The notes beneath the pieces were generated by a model. That model searched no databases, was not told where the DNA came from, and saw only the letters and a program-made list of their open reading frames with translations. A DNA stretch of 64,000 bases from an uncultured Clostridia bacterium (lineage in GTDB: Bacteria; Bacillota; Clostridia; TANB77; CAG-465), in contig CAKPOO010000003.1 in the NCBI GenBank assembly GCA_934169925.1, positions 1 through 64,000 on the forward strand, written 5' to 3'. Positions 44,181-52,622 of this stretch are shown here, one piece after another. How positions within the stretch are numbered: the stretch's first letter is position 1; every line of letters begins with the position of its first letter. Position numbers and translations under genes: made by a program.

Positions 44181-44933
44181 ATGAAAAAGTATGAAAGTGT
44201 TATTTCATTAGGCTACTTTTGCTCTGTGGCAATTGAATTGGAAAAAATGGGCATTAGAAATTTTTCAACACCTTTTGATTGGTTGATAACTGATTGGTTT
44301 GGAATAGAAAGAGCTTTTAAAACAAAATTTAAGGATTTTTTAAATTACGATAATTTAATTCAAGATGAAGAGTTTAGAGGACACTATAAAGATAATAATT
44401 ATAATTTCTGTTTTTTTCATGATTTTTCAGAATATAAATCTTTAGATAGTCAAATTTGTACTGTAAGAGAAAAATATGACAGAAGAATAAAAAGATTATT
44501 TGAAAAAATTACCAAACCTACTTTATTTATAAGGTATATAAATACAGAAAAAGGTACAAATGAATTAGATTATATAAAAAATAACTATGAAAGTATAATA
44601 AATATGTTTAGAAAATATAATACTCAAAATGATTTATTGTTTATAGTTGATGAAAAATATAAAAATGCAGATATTCCAAATTTATATTTTGTTAAAGTAG
44701 AAAATGGAGAAAAAGTTTGTAGAGATCCAATATATTCGAATAAAGAATTATATAATTTCTTAAATTCTATTGAAATAAAAAATAAGGAAGAAAATATAGT
44801 AAGATATAAAGAAAAGAATAAAAACAAAGAAAAATTTTTATATAAATTATATAAAAAAATAGAAAAAAAGATAAAAAATTTTATTTTAAAAAAATATTAT
44901 CATAATAAAACATATATACATAATAATGAATAA
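44181..44933 (+). CDS. DUF1796 papain-like cysteine peptidase family protein
   Basis: 250 residues. The DUF1796 opening is clear: SVISLGYFCSVAIELEKMGIRNFSTPFDWLITD, with the cysteine at about residue 14, a later histidine-containing FCFFHDFSEY, and TLFIRYINTEKG. The C-terminus is very lysine-rich. The family is predicted to have a papain-like fold and often lies in surface-polysaccharide loci; its activity is not established. Last gene of the main operon. Confidence 0.8.
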   Translation: MKKYESVISLGYFCSVAIELEKMGIRNFSTPFDWLITDWFGIERAFKTKFKDFLNYDNLIQDEEFRGHYKDNNYNFCFFHDFSEYKSLDSQICTVREKYDRRIKRLFEKITKPTLFIRYINTEKGTNELDYIKNNYESIINMFRKYNTQNDLLFIVDEKYKNADIPNLYFVKVENGEKVCRDPIYSNKELYNFLNSIEIKNKEENIVRYKEKNKNKEKFLYKLYKKIEKKIKNFILKKYYHNKTYIHNNE

Positions 44934-44964
44934 GCTAAAAAATACACAAAAAGTATACATAAAG

Positions 44965-44993
44965 TTGAAAAATATAAAAAATTATAGTATAAT
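44965..44993 (+). promoter_or_regulatory. Separate promoter of the cytidylyltransferase-like gene
   Basis: TTGAAA (44965-44970), 17 bp, TATAAT (44988-44993). Confidence 0.7.
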
Positions 44994-45044
44994 ATGTTCA
45001 ACGTTATAATAAATATTTTTTTGTAATTAAGGAAAGGAGCTAGA

Positions 45045-45758
45045 ATGAAAGTAGTAGGTTTATTAACAGGTAGAGGAAACAATACTTTAAAAGATAAAAA
45101 TGTATTAGATGTCTTAGGACATCCTGTATTGTATTATCCTGCAAATGCCGGTAAGAAGGCATCTTTAATCGATGAATATTATTGCAGTAGTGATGATGAG
45201 AAGATACTAACTGCCGCAGAAAAAATCGGTTATGAAAGAATTGTAAGACCTTTAGAATTAGCTATGCCAAATTCACAGCATATTGACTGTATTATGCATG
45301 CATTAAAGGTAATGGAAGAAAGAGGTTGTAAGCCAGACATATTAGTTGTTCTTCTTGCAAATAATGTAACTGTAAAATCAGAATGGATTGATAAGTGTGT
45401 AAAAATTATGCAAGATGATATGTCCATATCTTCAGTTGTTCCTGTATATGAAGACAATGATCATCATCCATTGCGTGCAAAGACTGTTGATGAAAATGGT
45501 AATCTTCAGATGTATGAAAAAGGTGTAACTGGTAAAGTTTCAACCAACAGACAGGATTTACCAAAGTGTCTATTTTTATCACATAACTTTTGGGTGTTAA
45601 ACGTAAGAGATTTATTAAGTGATGAGGTTGGACAACCACCATGGGATTTTATGGGAAATAAGATTGTACCTTTTGAAATTGATAAATCAATTGACATTCA
45701 TGAAGAGATTGATTTGTATATTGCAAAAGAATGGGTAAAGGAAAATTATAATGATTAA
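45045..45758 (+). CDS. CMP-sialic acid synthetase-like cytidylyltransferase
   Basis: 237 residues, NeuA/PseF-like GT-A fold: LLTGRGNNTLKDKNVLDVLGHPVL (nucleotide loop), YYCSSDDEKI, ELAMPNSQHIDCIMHAL, LANNVTVKSEWIDKC, and DIHEEIDLYIAKEW carrying the catalytic acids. It would activate an acidic sugar with CTP. It has its own promoter and RBS (GGAAAGGAG) and its codons are visibly richer in G+C than those of the locus upstream, suggesting separate acquisition. Confidence 0.8.
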   Translation: MKVVGLLTGRGNNTLKDKNVLDVLGHPVLYYPANAGKKASLIDEYYCSSDDEKILTAAEKIGYERIVRPLELAMPNSQHIDCIMHALKVMEERGCKPDILVVLLANNVTVKSEWIDKCVKIMQDDMSISSVVPVYEDNDHHPLRAKTVDENGNLQMYEKGVTGKVSTNRQDLPKCLFLSHNFWVLNVRDLLSDEVGQPPWDFMGNKIVPFEIDKSIDIHEEIDLYIAKEWVKENYND

Positions 45759-45784
45759 TTGCTAATAAGTGTAACTCTTAATTT

Positions 45785-45826
45785 AACCTTCTTGTTGAAC
45801 AATAAGTTTAACAAGAAGGTTTTTAT
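45785..45826 (+). terminator. Terminator closing the polysaccharide locus
   Basis: AACCTTCTTGTT pairs with AACAAGAAGGTT, followed by five T. Confidence 0.88.
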
Positions 45827-46141
45827 ATATAAATTTATTGTATGAATCAATTGCATTTAATAATAAAATATCTATAAATACAAATAAAAAAACAGGGAGA
45901 AATCCTATTTCACATGTGGTAAAGCATATAGTTATAAAAAAATAGATACAGTAATGCTTTTAAACACAATGTACTATTTTTTGATAATACAGCAAGAATT
46001 AAAAGAATATAAAAATTCACTATATAGAAATCAAAAAAAACAAGTATTTTACATACCAACAAAATCAGAAAAAAAATAAAAGGAAAAATAAAAAGTAAAT
46101 CAATAAAATAAAAAGTGTCGAAATATGAAAATCGGTTTTTG
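45827..46141. other. Gap without a convincing gene
   Basis: A-rich sequence. The only reading frame of note lacks an RBS: ATG 45954 to TAA 46079 (41 codons, MLLNTMYYFLIIQQELKEY), with open frame but no start back to about 45890. It could be the remains of a small gene. CACATGTGGTAA at 45911 repeats an arm of the hairpin at 385-413. Confidence 0.4.
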
Positions 46142-46242
46142 TTGTAATATGTACAAAAGTATGGTAATATAAATTTATAAAAATAAAAAATTTATAAATA
46201 CCATATTGCTTTAATTTAAATATATGTATATAATTCAACTAT

Positions 46243-46359
46243 ATAAAATCAGATGTTTCACAATCTATAAATGTGAGAGTTATAAATCGGGTGTTTCACA
46301 GCCTTAAAATAGAGAAAGTTATAAATCGGGTGTTTCACAACCTAAAAGTAGAGAAAGTT
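46243..46359 (+). repeat. Three tandem 39-bp repeats
   Basis: Copies at 46243-46281, 46282-46320 and 46321-46359. Copies 2 and 3 differ at only about four positions; copy 1 is more diverged. Each has ATCGGGTGTTTCACA or a variant, able to form a small hairpin with a TTT loop, and ends in GAGAAAGTT or GAGAGTT. No spacers between copies, so it is not a CRISPR array. Confidence 0.85.
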
Positions 46360-46409
46360 AAAATCAAGAGAAGGTATTGTATAAATATACTTCTCTTATT
46401 TTGATTTTT
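46360..46409 (+). terminator. Strong terminator after the repeats
   Basis: AAAATCAAGAGAAG pairs with CTTCTCTTATTTTGATTTT (one bulge) with an additional GTAT/ATAC at the loop, then T-rich tail. Confidence 0.82.
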
Positions 46410-46420
46410 AGCATATTCAT

Positions 46421-46449
46421 TTGACAAAATATGTAAAGTATAATAAAAT
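46421..46449 (+). promoter_or_regulatory. Promoter of proS
   Basis: TTGACA (46421-46426), 17 bp, TAAAAT (46444-46449), 42 bp before the start; no T-box motif is seen in the short leader. Confidence 0.72.
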
Positions 46450-46490
46450 ATATATCAGTTAAATTATGAATTTGTTGAAAGGAATATAAA

Positions 46491-47768
46491 ATGAAATTAA
46501 GTAAATTAAATATAAAAAAATTAAATCTTAATGAAGTAGATAAAAATTATTCAGGCCAAGATATATTGTTAAGAATTGGTGAATTATATCAATTTGAAAG
46601 TGGTATATATGGTTATGGTAATGTTTGGACAAAACTTGAAAGAAATATTGAAAAAATCATAATTGAAGAACTAGATAAAGCAGATTGTGTACAAGTTGAA
46701 TTTCCTAAATTACAACCAAAGAGTATATGGGAAAGATCTAATAGATGGAATCAATATACAACTGAAAATGATATTATGTTTCATATTGAAAATAATTTTG
46801 GAGAATATGGTCTTGCACCTACAGCAGAAGAATGTGCAACTATATTTGGATCTAATAGATTACTTTCATATAAACAATTACCAACAACATACTATCAAAT
46901 AGGTGAAAAATTTAGAAAAGAAATAAGAGCTAGAGGATATTTATTTAGACCAAGAACTTTTGTTATGATGGATGCTTATTCTTTTGATAAAAACGAAGAA
47001 GGTATGCATGAAACATTTAATAAAATGCATGATGTTTACTTAAATATATTTAAAAGAGTAGGTATAAATATAATTCCAGTAGTTAGTGATGGTGGAACTA
47101 TGGGTGGTAGAGTATCAGAAGAGTTCCAAGCTATTACAAAACTTGGTGAAGATATTATATTATATGATGAAAAGACTAATACAGGTATTAACAAAGAAGT
47201 TTTAGATTTTGAAGATAAAGAAACATTTATAAAAAAATTAAATGGATTATCTTTGGAAGATATGAAAGAATATAATTCTGTAGAACTTGGAAATAACTTT
47301 GAACTTGGAACAAAATATTCTGAAACTATGAAGTTGTATTATCAAGATGAAAATGGTGAAAGTAAACCTTTTTATATGGGATGTTATGGTATAGGTGTTG
47401 GAAGAATACTTGCTACTTTAATTGAAAATAATGTAATAATAAAAAATGATAAAATTAAAGGATTTGCTATTCCATATAATGTAGCACCATATAAAGTTCA
47501 TATTGTGTATAATGAACAAAATAAAGAAAATGCATTTAATTTATATAATACATTATTAGAAAATAACATAGAATGTATTATAGATGACAGAGAAAATTTA
47601 TCTTTAGGAAATAGAATAAATGATGTATCATTACTTGGAACACCAAAATTAATTGTTTTAGGATCTAAGTTTGACAATGAAAATTATGAAGTTGAAGATT
47701 TAAAATCTGGCGAAAAAGAAACTGTAGAAAAAGAAAATATAGTTAAGTATTTTTGTAATTTAAAATAA
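46491..47768 (+). CDS. proS: Prolyl-tRNA synthetase, compact form without editing insertion
   Basis: 425 residues. Class II core: motif 2 region GEKFRKEIRARGYLFRPRTFVMMDAYSF, motif 3 GCYGIGVGRILATLIE, then an anticodon-binding domain (PYKVHIVYNE, DDRENLSLGNRINDVSLLGTPKLIV). Bacterial ProRS is usually about 570 residues with an editing domain of some 180 residues between motifs 2 and 3; here the segment is short (about residues 195-285), as in alphaproteobacterial forms. It charges tRNA-Pro; removal of Ala-tRNA-Pro would need a separate deacylase. Confidence 0.9.
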   Translation: MKLSKLNIKKLNLNEVDKNYSGQDILLRIGELYQFESGIYGYGNVWTKLERNIEKIIIEELDKADCVQVEFPKLQPKSIWERSNRWNQYTTENDIMFHIENNFGEYGLAPTAEECATIFGSNRLLSYKQLPTTYYQIGEKFRKEIRARGYLFRPRTFVMMDAYSFDKNEEGMHETFNKMHDVYLNIFKRVGINIIPVVSDGGTMGGRVSEEFQAITKLGEDIILYDEKTNTGINKEVLDFEDKETFIKKLNGLSLEDMKEYNSVELGNNFELGTKYSETMKLYYQDENGESKPFYMGCYGIGVGRILATLIENNVIIKNDKIKGFAIPYNVAPYKVHIVYNEQNKENAFNLYNTLLENNIECIIDDRENLSLGNRINDVSLLGTPKLIVLGSKFDNENYEVEDLKSGEKETVEKENIVKYFCNLK

Positions 47769-47780
47769 CAAAAATGCTTA

Positions 47781-47818
47781 AATAGGATTATATGATTTAG
47801 ATTATATAATCCTATTTA
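47781..47818 (+). terminator. Terminator after proS
   Basis: AATAGGATTATAT pairs with ATATAATCCTATT; short T-rich tail. Confidence 0.7.
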
Positions 47819-47851
47819 TTTCTAAATCTTGTTATAATAAAGGAGGAAAAA

Positions 47852-48517
47852 ATGGATACAATTATTGCTTTTGTAACTTCTTTTGAAGTTCAATCAGTTA
47901 TAAAATTATTACTTGGTGCAATACTTGCAGGCGTTATAGGAATAGAAAGATCTTTTTGGAGTAAACCTGCAGGTTTTAGAACACATGCTTTAGTTGGAAT
48001 AAGCTCTGTTTTAGTTGTTATATGTGGAGAATATATGGCTATAAATTATAACATTGATCCATCAAGAATTCCAGCGCAATTATTATCTGGTATAGGATTT
48101 TTAGGTGCAGGTACAATTTTAAGAGATGGTTTTAACGTAAAGGGTCTTACTAGTGCATCATCTTTACTTGCTGTTACTTGTATAGGTTTATGTATTGGTG
48201 CAGGATATTATCTTTGTGGTATACTTGCAACTGTACTTGTTTACGTTATTTTATCATATTCACATTTATTATCAGATAAAGTAGAACATTATAATATGTT
48301 TGAAATTGAAATAACTTTAAAAGAAAAAAATAAAGAAACTGTAACTAATATAAAAAATATGTTAATTGAAAAAGATATTGAAATTACACAAATGGATATG
48401 ACAAATTATGATAATAAAGTAATTAAATTTGTTGGAAAAGATAAGAAAAAATCAAAACATCCATTAGTTACAGAGCTAATGACTATAGATAATGTAGTAA
48501 AAGCAGAACAATGTTAA
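47852..48517 (+). CDS. MgtC/SapB-family membrane protein
   Basis: 221 residues. Five TM helices with the MgtC core: LLGAILAGVIGIERS, KPAGFRTHALVGISSVLVV, ARIPAQLLSGIGFLGAGTILR-like (SRIPAQLLSGIGFLGAGT) and GLTSASSLLAV, then a C-terminal cytosolic ACT-like domain. Members influence magnesium homeostasis and acid tolerance. TATAAT at 47833 lies just upstream; RBS AAAGGAGG. Confidence 0.92.
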   Translation: MDTIIAFVTSFEVQSVIKLLLGAILAGVIGIERSFWSKPAGFRTHALVGISSVLVVICGEYMAINYNIDPSRIPAQLLSGIGFLGAGTILRDGFNVKGLTSASSLLAVTCIGLCIGAGYYLCGILATVLVYVILSYSHLLSDKVEHYNMFEIEITLKEKNKETVTNIKNMLIEKDIEITQMDMTNYDNKVIKFVGKDKKKSKHPLVTELMTIDNVVKAEQC

Positions 48518-48525
48518 TTTAAAAG

Positions 48526-48559
48526 TAGGTATAACTTTATATGTTATATCTATTTTTTT
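48526..48559 (+). terminator. Terminator after the MgtC-like gene
   Basis: TAGGTATAAC pairs with GTTATATCTA (one wobble), then seven T. Confidence 0.75.
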
Positions 48560-48709
48560 ACTTAAAAATGTATATAAAATCTATAAAAAAATGAATAATA
48601 ATATTAAGAAAAATGTAGAATAAAAGTATTTTATGTTTTTTTATATGTTTTTTTGATTGAAAAAATGTTTATATAATTATATAATGTATTTAAAGCTTTG
48701 GAGGAGTTT

Positions 48710-51007
48710 ATGAGATCTGAATACATTAATGAAATTCAAAAGAATAATGCAAATAAAAAAATAAGTAAGCATTATAAATATATAGATTTTATTAGAATAA
48801 TGGCTTGTGTTGCGGTTCTTTTTTATCATATAGGATTTTTAAAAGGTGGTTTTTTAGCAGTATGTACATTTTTTACTTTAAGTGGGTATCTATCTTGTGT
48901 TACTGCATACAAAAAGGGAAAAATGAATATTGGTAAATATTACTTAAATAGGTTAAAAAAGTTATATTTACCACTTGTCGTTGTTGTATTTTTAACAATT
49001 GCTGTATTTTCAATATTTAAGCTTACATGGGTTAATTTAAAATTAGAAACAACTTCTGTTTTATTTGGCTGTAACAATTTTTGGCAATTAAGCACAAATG
49101 CTGATTATTTTACTAAAAATGTAAATTCACCATTTACACATTTATGGTATATATCAATTTTAATGCAATTTGACTTAGTTTTTCCATTTATATATATGAC
49201 ATTTTCTAAAATTGCTAAAAAAGTTAATAAGAAAATACCTTGTATACTTGCTTTTATTTTAGTTATATTATCAACTATGTATTTTATATACATGAGTAAA
49301 ACATGTGATATAATGAATGTATATTACAATACTTTTACAAGAGTTTTTTCAATATTATTTGGTGTTTTTTTAGGACTTATACATGTATATTTTAAACCAT
49401 TAATAATTAAAGTAAAAAATAATGATACACTAAATAAAGTTATATTTTTCTTGTATATGACTATTTTGTGTTTAATGTTTGTTTTTGTTTCTTCATCGTC
49501 GAAATTCTTTGCAATTTCAATGATAATTACAAGCGTTATAACTTGTAGAATGATAGATTATAGCGTAAGTATAAAACAACAAAGAATAAGTTTATTTGAA
49601 GGGTTGCTTCAAATAATATCAGTTATTAGTTATGAAATATATTTAGTTCAATATCCTGTAATATTTCTATACCAATATTTAGATATAAACGTTGTACTTA
49701 AGAATATATTAATAATTCTTACTATATTAATAATATCAAGTGTAATAAATTATATTTTAAATATTAAAAGCACAATGAAAAATAAAATAGAAGAATCTAA
49801 AAAATCGTTATACATTGTAGCTTTTTTAGTAATACTTTTACTAGGATTTGTTTTTGCAGGTGTTTGTACATATATAATAGCTGCAGATAATAAAGCAGAA
49901 ATGAAACAATTAGAAGAGTTAATGAATAAAAATGAAAATTTAATGTTAGAAAAAAAGAAAGCTTATGAAGAAAATAAATCAAAAGAAGAAAGTAATTTGC
50001 AATCTTTACTTGATAGTTTAGATGTTAATGATGATAAAATAAATGAGGTAATAACTAATTTAAAGATTACTGGAATAGGGGACTCTGTAATGCTTGGTGC
50101 AGCAGATAATTTGTATGCAAAGTTTAAAAATGGTTATTTTGATGCAAAAGTTTCTCGCTCTGCATATGCAGCAGAGGATATAATAAAAGATCTAAATGCA
50201 AGGAATATAACGGGGGATATTGTTGTACTTCATTTAGGTACTAATGGAGATTGTACAGAAGAATTTAAAGATAAATTAATGTCAATGCTAAGTGGTAAAA
50301 AAGTATTTTGGCTTACTGTTACAAATGATGCAAGTGTAAGGGTAAATGATAAGTTAAAAAATTTTGCAAAAAAATATGATAATTTAACAATTATAGATTG
50401 GAACGAAATTTCAAAAGGTCATCCTGAATATTTTTATGCAGATGGTATTCATTTAACACCACAAGGGAAAGCATCATATACTGATGCAATATATAACGCT
50501 ATACATGATATGTATGTAGAAGAATGTAATGCAAAAAAAGAGCAGATAATAAAAGAGCATGAGGAAAAATCAAAAAATAATATTACTTTTTATGGTAATG
50601 ATATATTACTTAATGTATTTGATAATATAAAAGATAATTTTGAAACAGCAGAATTTGATATAAATAAAGATTATACAATTGATGAAGTAAAAAAGTCTTT
50701 AAAAAATGCAGTTAAAAATAATAATTTAAGTCATAATGTTGTATTTGCCTTTAATAATAATACCAAATTAACTAAAAAAGATTATGAAGAAATTATTGAA
50801 ATTTGCAAAGATTGTAACATATATGTTCTAGTTTTAGATGAAGATACATATAACGAACTTTTAAGTTTAAATGATGAAAAACTTCATTTAATAACTTTAT
50901 ATGATAAAGTTGATGTAAAAACTCATTATTTAAAAGATAAAATCCATTTAAATGATGCTGGAAATGAAATATTAGGTAATTTGTTAATTGAAAATATAAA
51001 AGTGTAA
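48710..51007 (+). CDS. OatA-like acetyltransferase with two SGNH domains, the second degenerate
   Basis: 765 residues from ATG 48710 (TTGGAGGAG before it). N-terminal acyltransferase-3 domain, ten or eleven TM helices (FIRIMACVAVLFYHIGF with the histidine), then coiled-coil-like linker (about 400-440) and an SGNH hydrolase domain with GDSVMLGA (serine about 458), HLGTNGD and DGIHLTPQG (about 577). A further 150 residues repeat the fold: YGNDILLNVFDNI (GND in place of GDS), VVFAFNNNTK and DKIHLNDAGNEILG. The first domain should O-acetylate peptidoglycan outside the cell; the second keeps only the Asp-His pair. Confidence 0.87.
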   Translation: MRSEYINEIQKNNANKKISKHYKYIDFIRIMACVAVLFYHIGFLKGGFLAVCTFFTLSGYLSCVTAYKKGKMNIGKYYLNRLKKLYLPLVVVVFLTIAVFSIFKLTWVNLKLETTSVLFGCNNFWQLSTNADYFTKNVNSPFTHLWYISILMQFDLVFPFIYMTFSKIAKKVNKKIPCILAFILVILSTMYFIYMSKTCDIMNVYYNTFTRVFSILFGVFLGLIHVYFKPLIIKVKNNDTLNKVIFFLYMTILCLMFVFVSSSSKFFAISMIITSVITCRMIDYSVSIKQQRISLFEGLLQIISVISYEIYLVQYPVIFLYQYLDINVVLKNILIILTILIISSVINYILNIKSTMKNKIEESKKSLYIVAFLVILLLGFVFAGVCTYIIAADNKAEMKQLEELMNKNENLMLEKKKAYEENKSKEESNLQSLLDSLDVNDDKINEVITNLKITGIGDSVMLGAADNLYAKFKNGYFDAKVSRSAYAAEDIIKDLNARNITGDIVVLHLGTNGDCTEEFKDKLMSMLSGKKVFWLTVTNDASVRVNDKLKNFAKKYDNLTIIDWNEISKGHPEYFYADGIHLTPQGKASYTDAIYNAIHDMYVEECNAKKEQIIKEHEEKSKNNITFYGNDILLNVFDNIKDNFETAEFDINKDYTIDEVKKSLKNAVKNNNLSHNVVFAFNNNTKLTKKDYEEIIEICKDCNIYVLVLDEDTYNELLSLNDEKLHLITLYDKVDVKTHYLKDKIHLNDAGNEILGNLLIENIKV

Positions 51008-51014
51008 AAGACTT

Positions 51015-51064
51015 AAAATGAACCTATGTCAAATAGATTTGATTTACATTAGGTTCATTTTTTG
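51015..51064 (+). terminator. Terminator after the OatA-like gene
   Basis: AAAATGAACCTA pairs with TAGGTTCATTTT, extended by TGTCAAAT/ATTTGATTTACA; T run. Confidence 0.87.
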
Positions 51065-51114
51065 TTGAAAAATGTTTTTATTAATGGTAATATTTTTTGT
51101 AAGGGGATGTTTAC

Positions 51115-51966
51115 ATGGATAAATTAAAAGGAAGAGTATCTTTAATTTCAATAATTTTTATAGTTTGTATAATTATAGGTATTGTAATTGTAACATTTGG
51201 AATAGTTGCAGTAAATTATAAAAATAAAGAAACTGCAAGTGATAACACAAGTAATGAAAATAATAGTAATATAGAAAGTAGTACTAATGAAAAAAGTGGA
51301 ATAACTAAAGATAAAATTAGTTCAGTTTTAAAAGAGTACGCTTCATCTAGTGAAAATAGTGAAGGTTATACTATTAATGTAGAAAAAAATGATATTAAAA
51401 TAACAAAAGATGGAAAAGATCTATATATAAAATATGATTTAAAAGATAAACCTACATTTTCAATTGATTTCCAAATTAATAAAGGAATGACATATGATGA
51501 ATATAAAGAAGGAGCAGATAATGTTAAATTGTTAATGCTTGGATATATTGCTATAGCTGGAATTAATGGCGTTAGTATAGAAGATGCAAGTACATACTTT
51601 TTATTAACTTATGCAGGAAGTGCTTTATCTTCAGTATCACAAGATAATTTTGATAATGCATATACAATTTATGATGATACTTCTCTTACTCCTGGAGTTG
51701 AATTTAGTACATCTAGTGATAAAGTAATTTCAGTTTCAAAGTTTGGTGAAAGAGTAATGGAATATGCAAATTCACAATATAGCGATCATACAGAAATTTC
51801 AGATTCTGATGATGATTGTATAAATTCATATAATATAACAATAGATAAAAAAGATGTAACTGATACATCTTGCAAAATTGTATCAACTATTACTATTGAT
51901 CCTAATGCTGATTTTTCAAAATTAAAAGATTATACTCAAAATTTTGGAGGAGCATTTTCTAAATAA
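51115..51966 (+). CDS. Membrane-anchored protein of unknown function
   Basis: 283 residues. One N-terminal TM (about 9-33), a low-complexity serine/asparagine linker (35-60), then an extracellular domain with no recognised family: YDLKDKPTFSIDFQINKGM, YEYKEGADN-like segment and, near the end, DKKDVTDTSCKIVSTITIDPNADF. RBS AAGGGGATG. Between two terminators, hence monocistronic. Confidence 0.72.
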   Translation: MDKLKGRVSLISIIFIVCIIIGIVIVTFGIVAVNYKNKETASDNTSNENNSNIESSTNEKSGITKDKISSVLKEYASSSENSEGYTINVEKNDIKITKDGKDLYIKYDLKDKPTFSIDFQINKGMTYDEYKEGADNVKLLMLGYIAIAGINGVSIEDASTYFLLTYAGSALSSVSQDNFDNAYTIYDDTSLTPGVEFSTSSDKVISVSKFGERVMEYANSQYSDHTEISDSDDDCINSYNITIDKKDVTDTSCKIVSTITIDPNADFSKLKDYTQNFGGAFSK

Positions 51967-52004
51967 TGATGTATATTTGAATCTATTATTATTAAAAACT
52001 AATA

Positions 52005-52044
52005 AAAATGAACCAAAATGTATTTGACATTGGTTCATTTTTTT
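52005..52044 (+). terminator. Terminator after the anchored protein
   Basis: AAAATGAACCAA pairs with TTGGTTCATTTT, then T run. The stem is nearly the same as that at 51015. Confidence 0.87.
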
Positions 52045-52109
52045 AGTAAAATATTTGCGCAATATAATTTGAATTAATTTATATAATATTATTTAAAGGA
52101 GTTAAGGTT

Positions 52110-52571
52110 ATGAATGAATATATGAAAAGAGCAAAAGAAAATGCAAGTAATGGAATATCAAAAAAAGAGGGAGGACCTTTTGGTGCTGTTATAGTTGATA
52201 AAAATGGTAATGTTATAGCAGATGGAAATAATAAGGTTATATTAAATAATGATCCTACAGCACATGCAGAAGTTGTTGCAATAAGAAATGCTTGTAAAAA
52301 AATAAATAGTTATGATTTGTCAGGATACACTTTGTATACTAGTTGTGAACCTTGTCCTATGTGTCTTTCAGCTATTATATGGTCAAATATAAAAGAAGTA
52401 TATTATGGTTGTAATAAAGATGATGCAGCAAATATAGGATTTAGGGATAGTGCAATTTACGATTATTTAAAAGGGCAAAATGATACACTTATTAATTTAA
52501 AAAATATTGATAGAGAAGAATGTTTAGAAGTATTTGAAAAATATAGTGAAGATAATGGCGTAATATATTAA
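52110..52571 (+). CDS. guaD: Guanine deaminase (cytidine-deaminase fold)
   Basis: 153 residues. Zinc site HAE (in PTAHAEVVAIRNACK) and SCEPCPMCLSAI; the DDAANIGFRDSAIYDYL segment and the length match GuaD of Bacillus subtilis rather than tRNA adenosine deaminase. It converts guanine to xanthine in purine salvage. RBS AAAGGAG. Confidence 0.88.
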   Translation: MNEYMKRAKENASNGISKKEGGPFGAVIVDKNGNVIADGNNKVILNNDPTAHAEVVAIRNACKKINSYDLSGYTLYTSCEPCPMCLSAIIWSNIKEVYYGCNKDDAANIGFRDSAIYDYLKGQNDTLINLKNIDREECLEVFEKYSEDNGVIY

Positions 52572-52580
52572 TTTAATCAT

Positions 52581-52617
52581 AAAAAAACGAAAGTATAAAT
52601 TTTACTTTCGTTTTTTT
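52581..52617. terminator. Bidirectional terminator between guaD and the VirD4-like gene
   Basis: AAAAAAACGAAAGTA pairs with TACTTTCGTTTTTTT; T tails on both strands serve the two convergent genes. Confidence 0.9.
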
Positions 52618-52622
52618 ATTGC

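Larger units (their letters stand above)
46142..46409 (+). ncRNA. Candidate non-coding RNA with three tandem repeats
   Basis: A promoter-like TTGTAA (46142) with TAATAT 17 bp later, then about 70 bp, three 39-bp direct repeats (46243-46359) and a long T-tailed terminator hairpin (46360-46409), with no open reading frame. The unit lies between the cytidylyltransferase terminator and the proS promoter, so it is not an evident leader of either. Transcription is inferred. Confidence 0.45.

Noticed and set aside
45230..45697. Three minus-strand ORFs inside the cytidylyltransferase-like gene
   Set aside because: They are by-products of its different codon usage; the plus frame has the family motifs, promoter and RBS.
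46243..46359. CRISPR array
   Set aside because: The 39-bp units are directly adjacent with no unique spacers, there are only three, and no cas genes are nearby.
46421..46490. T-box riboswitch before proS
   Set aside because: The leader from the mapped promoter is too short and has no AGGGTGG-type T-box or specifier stem.
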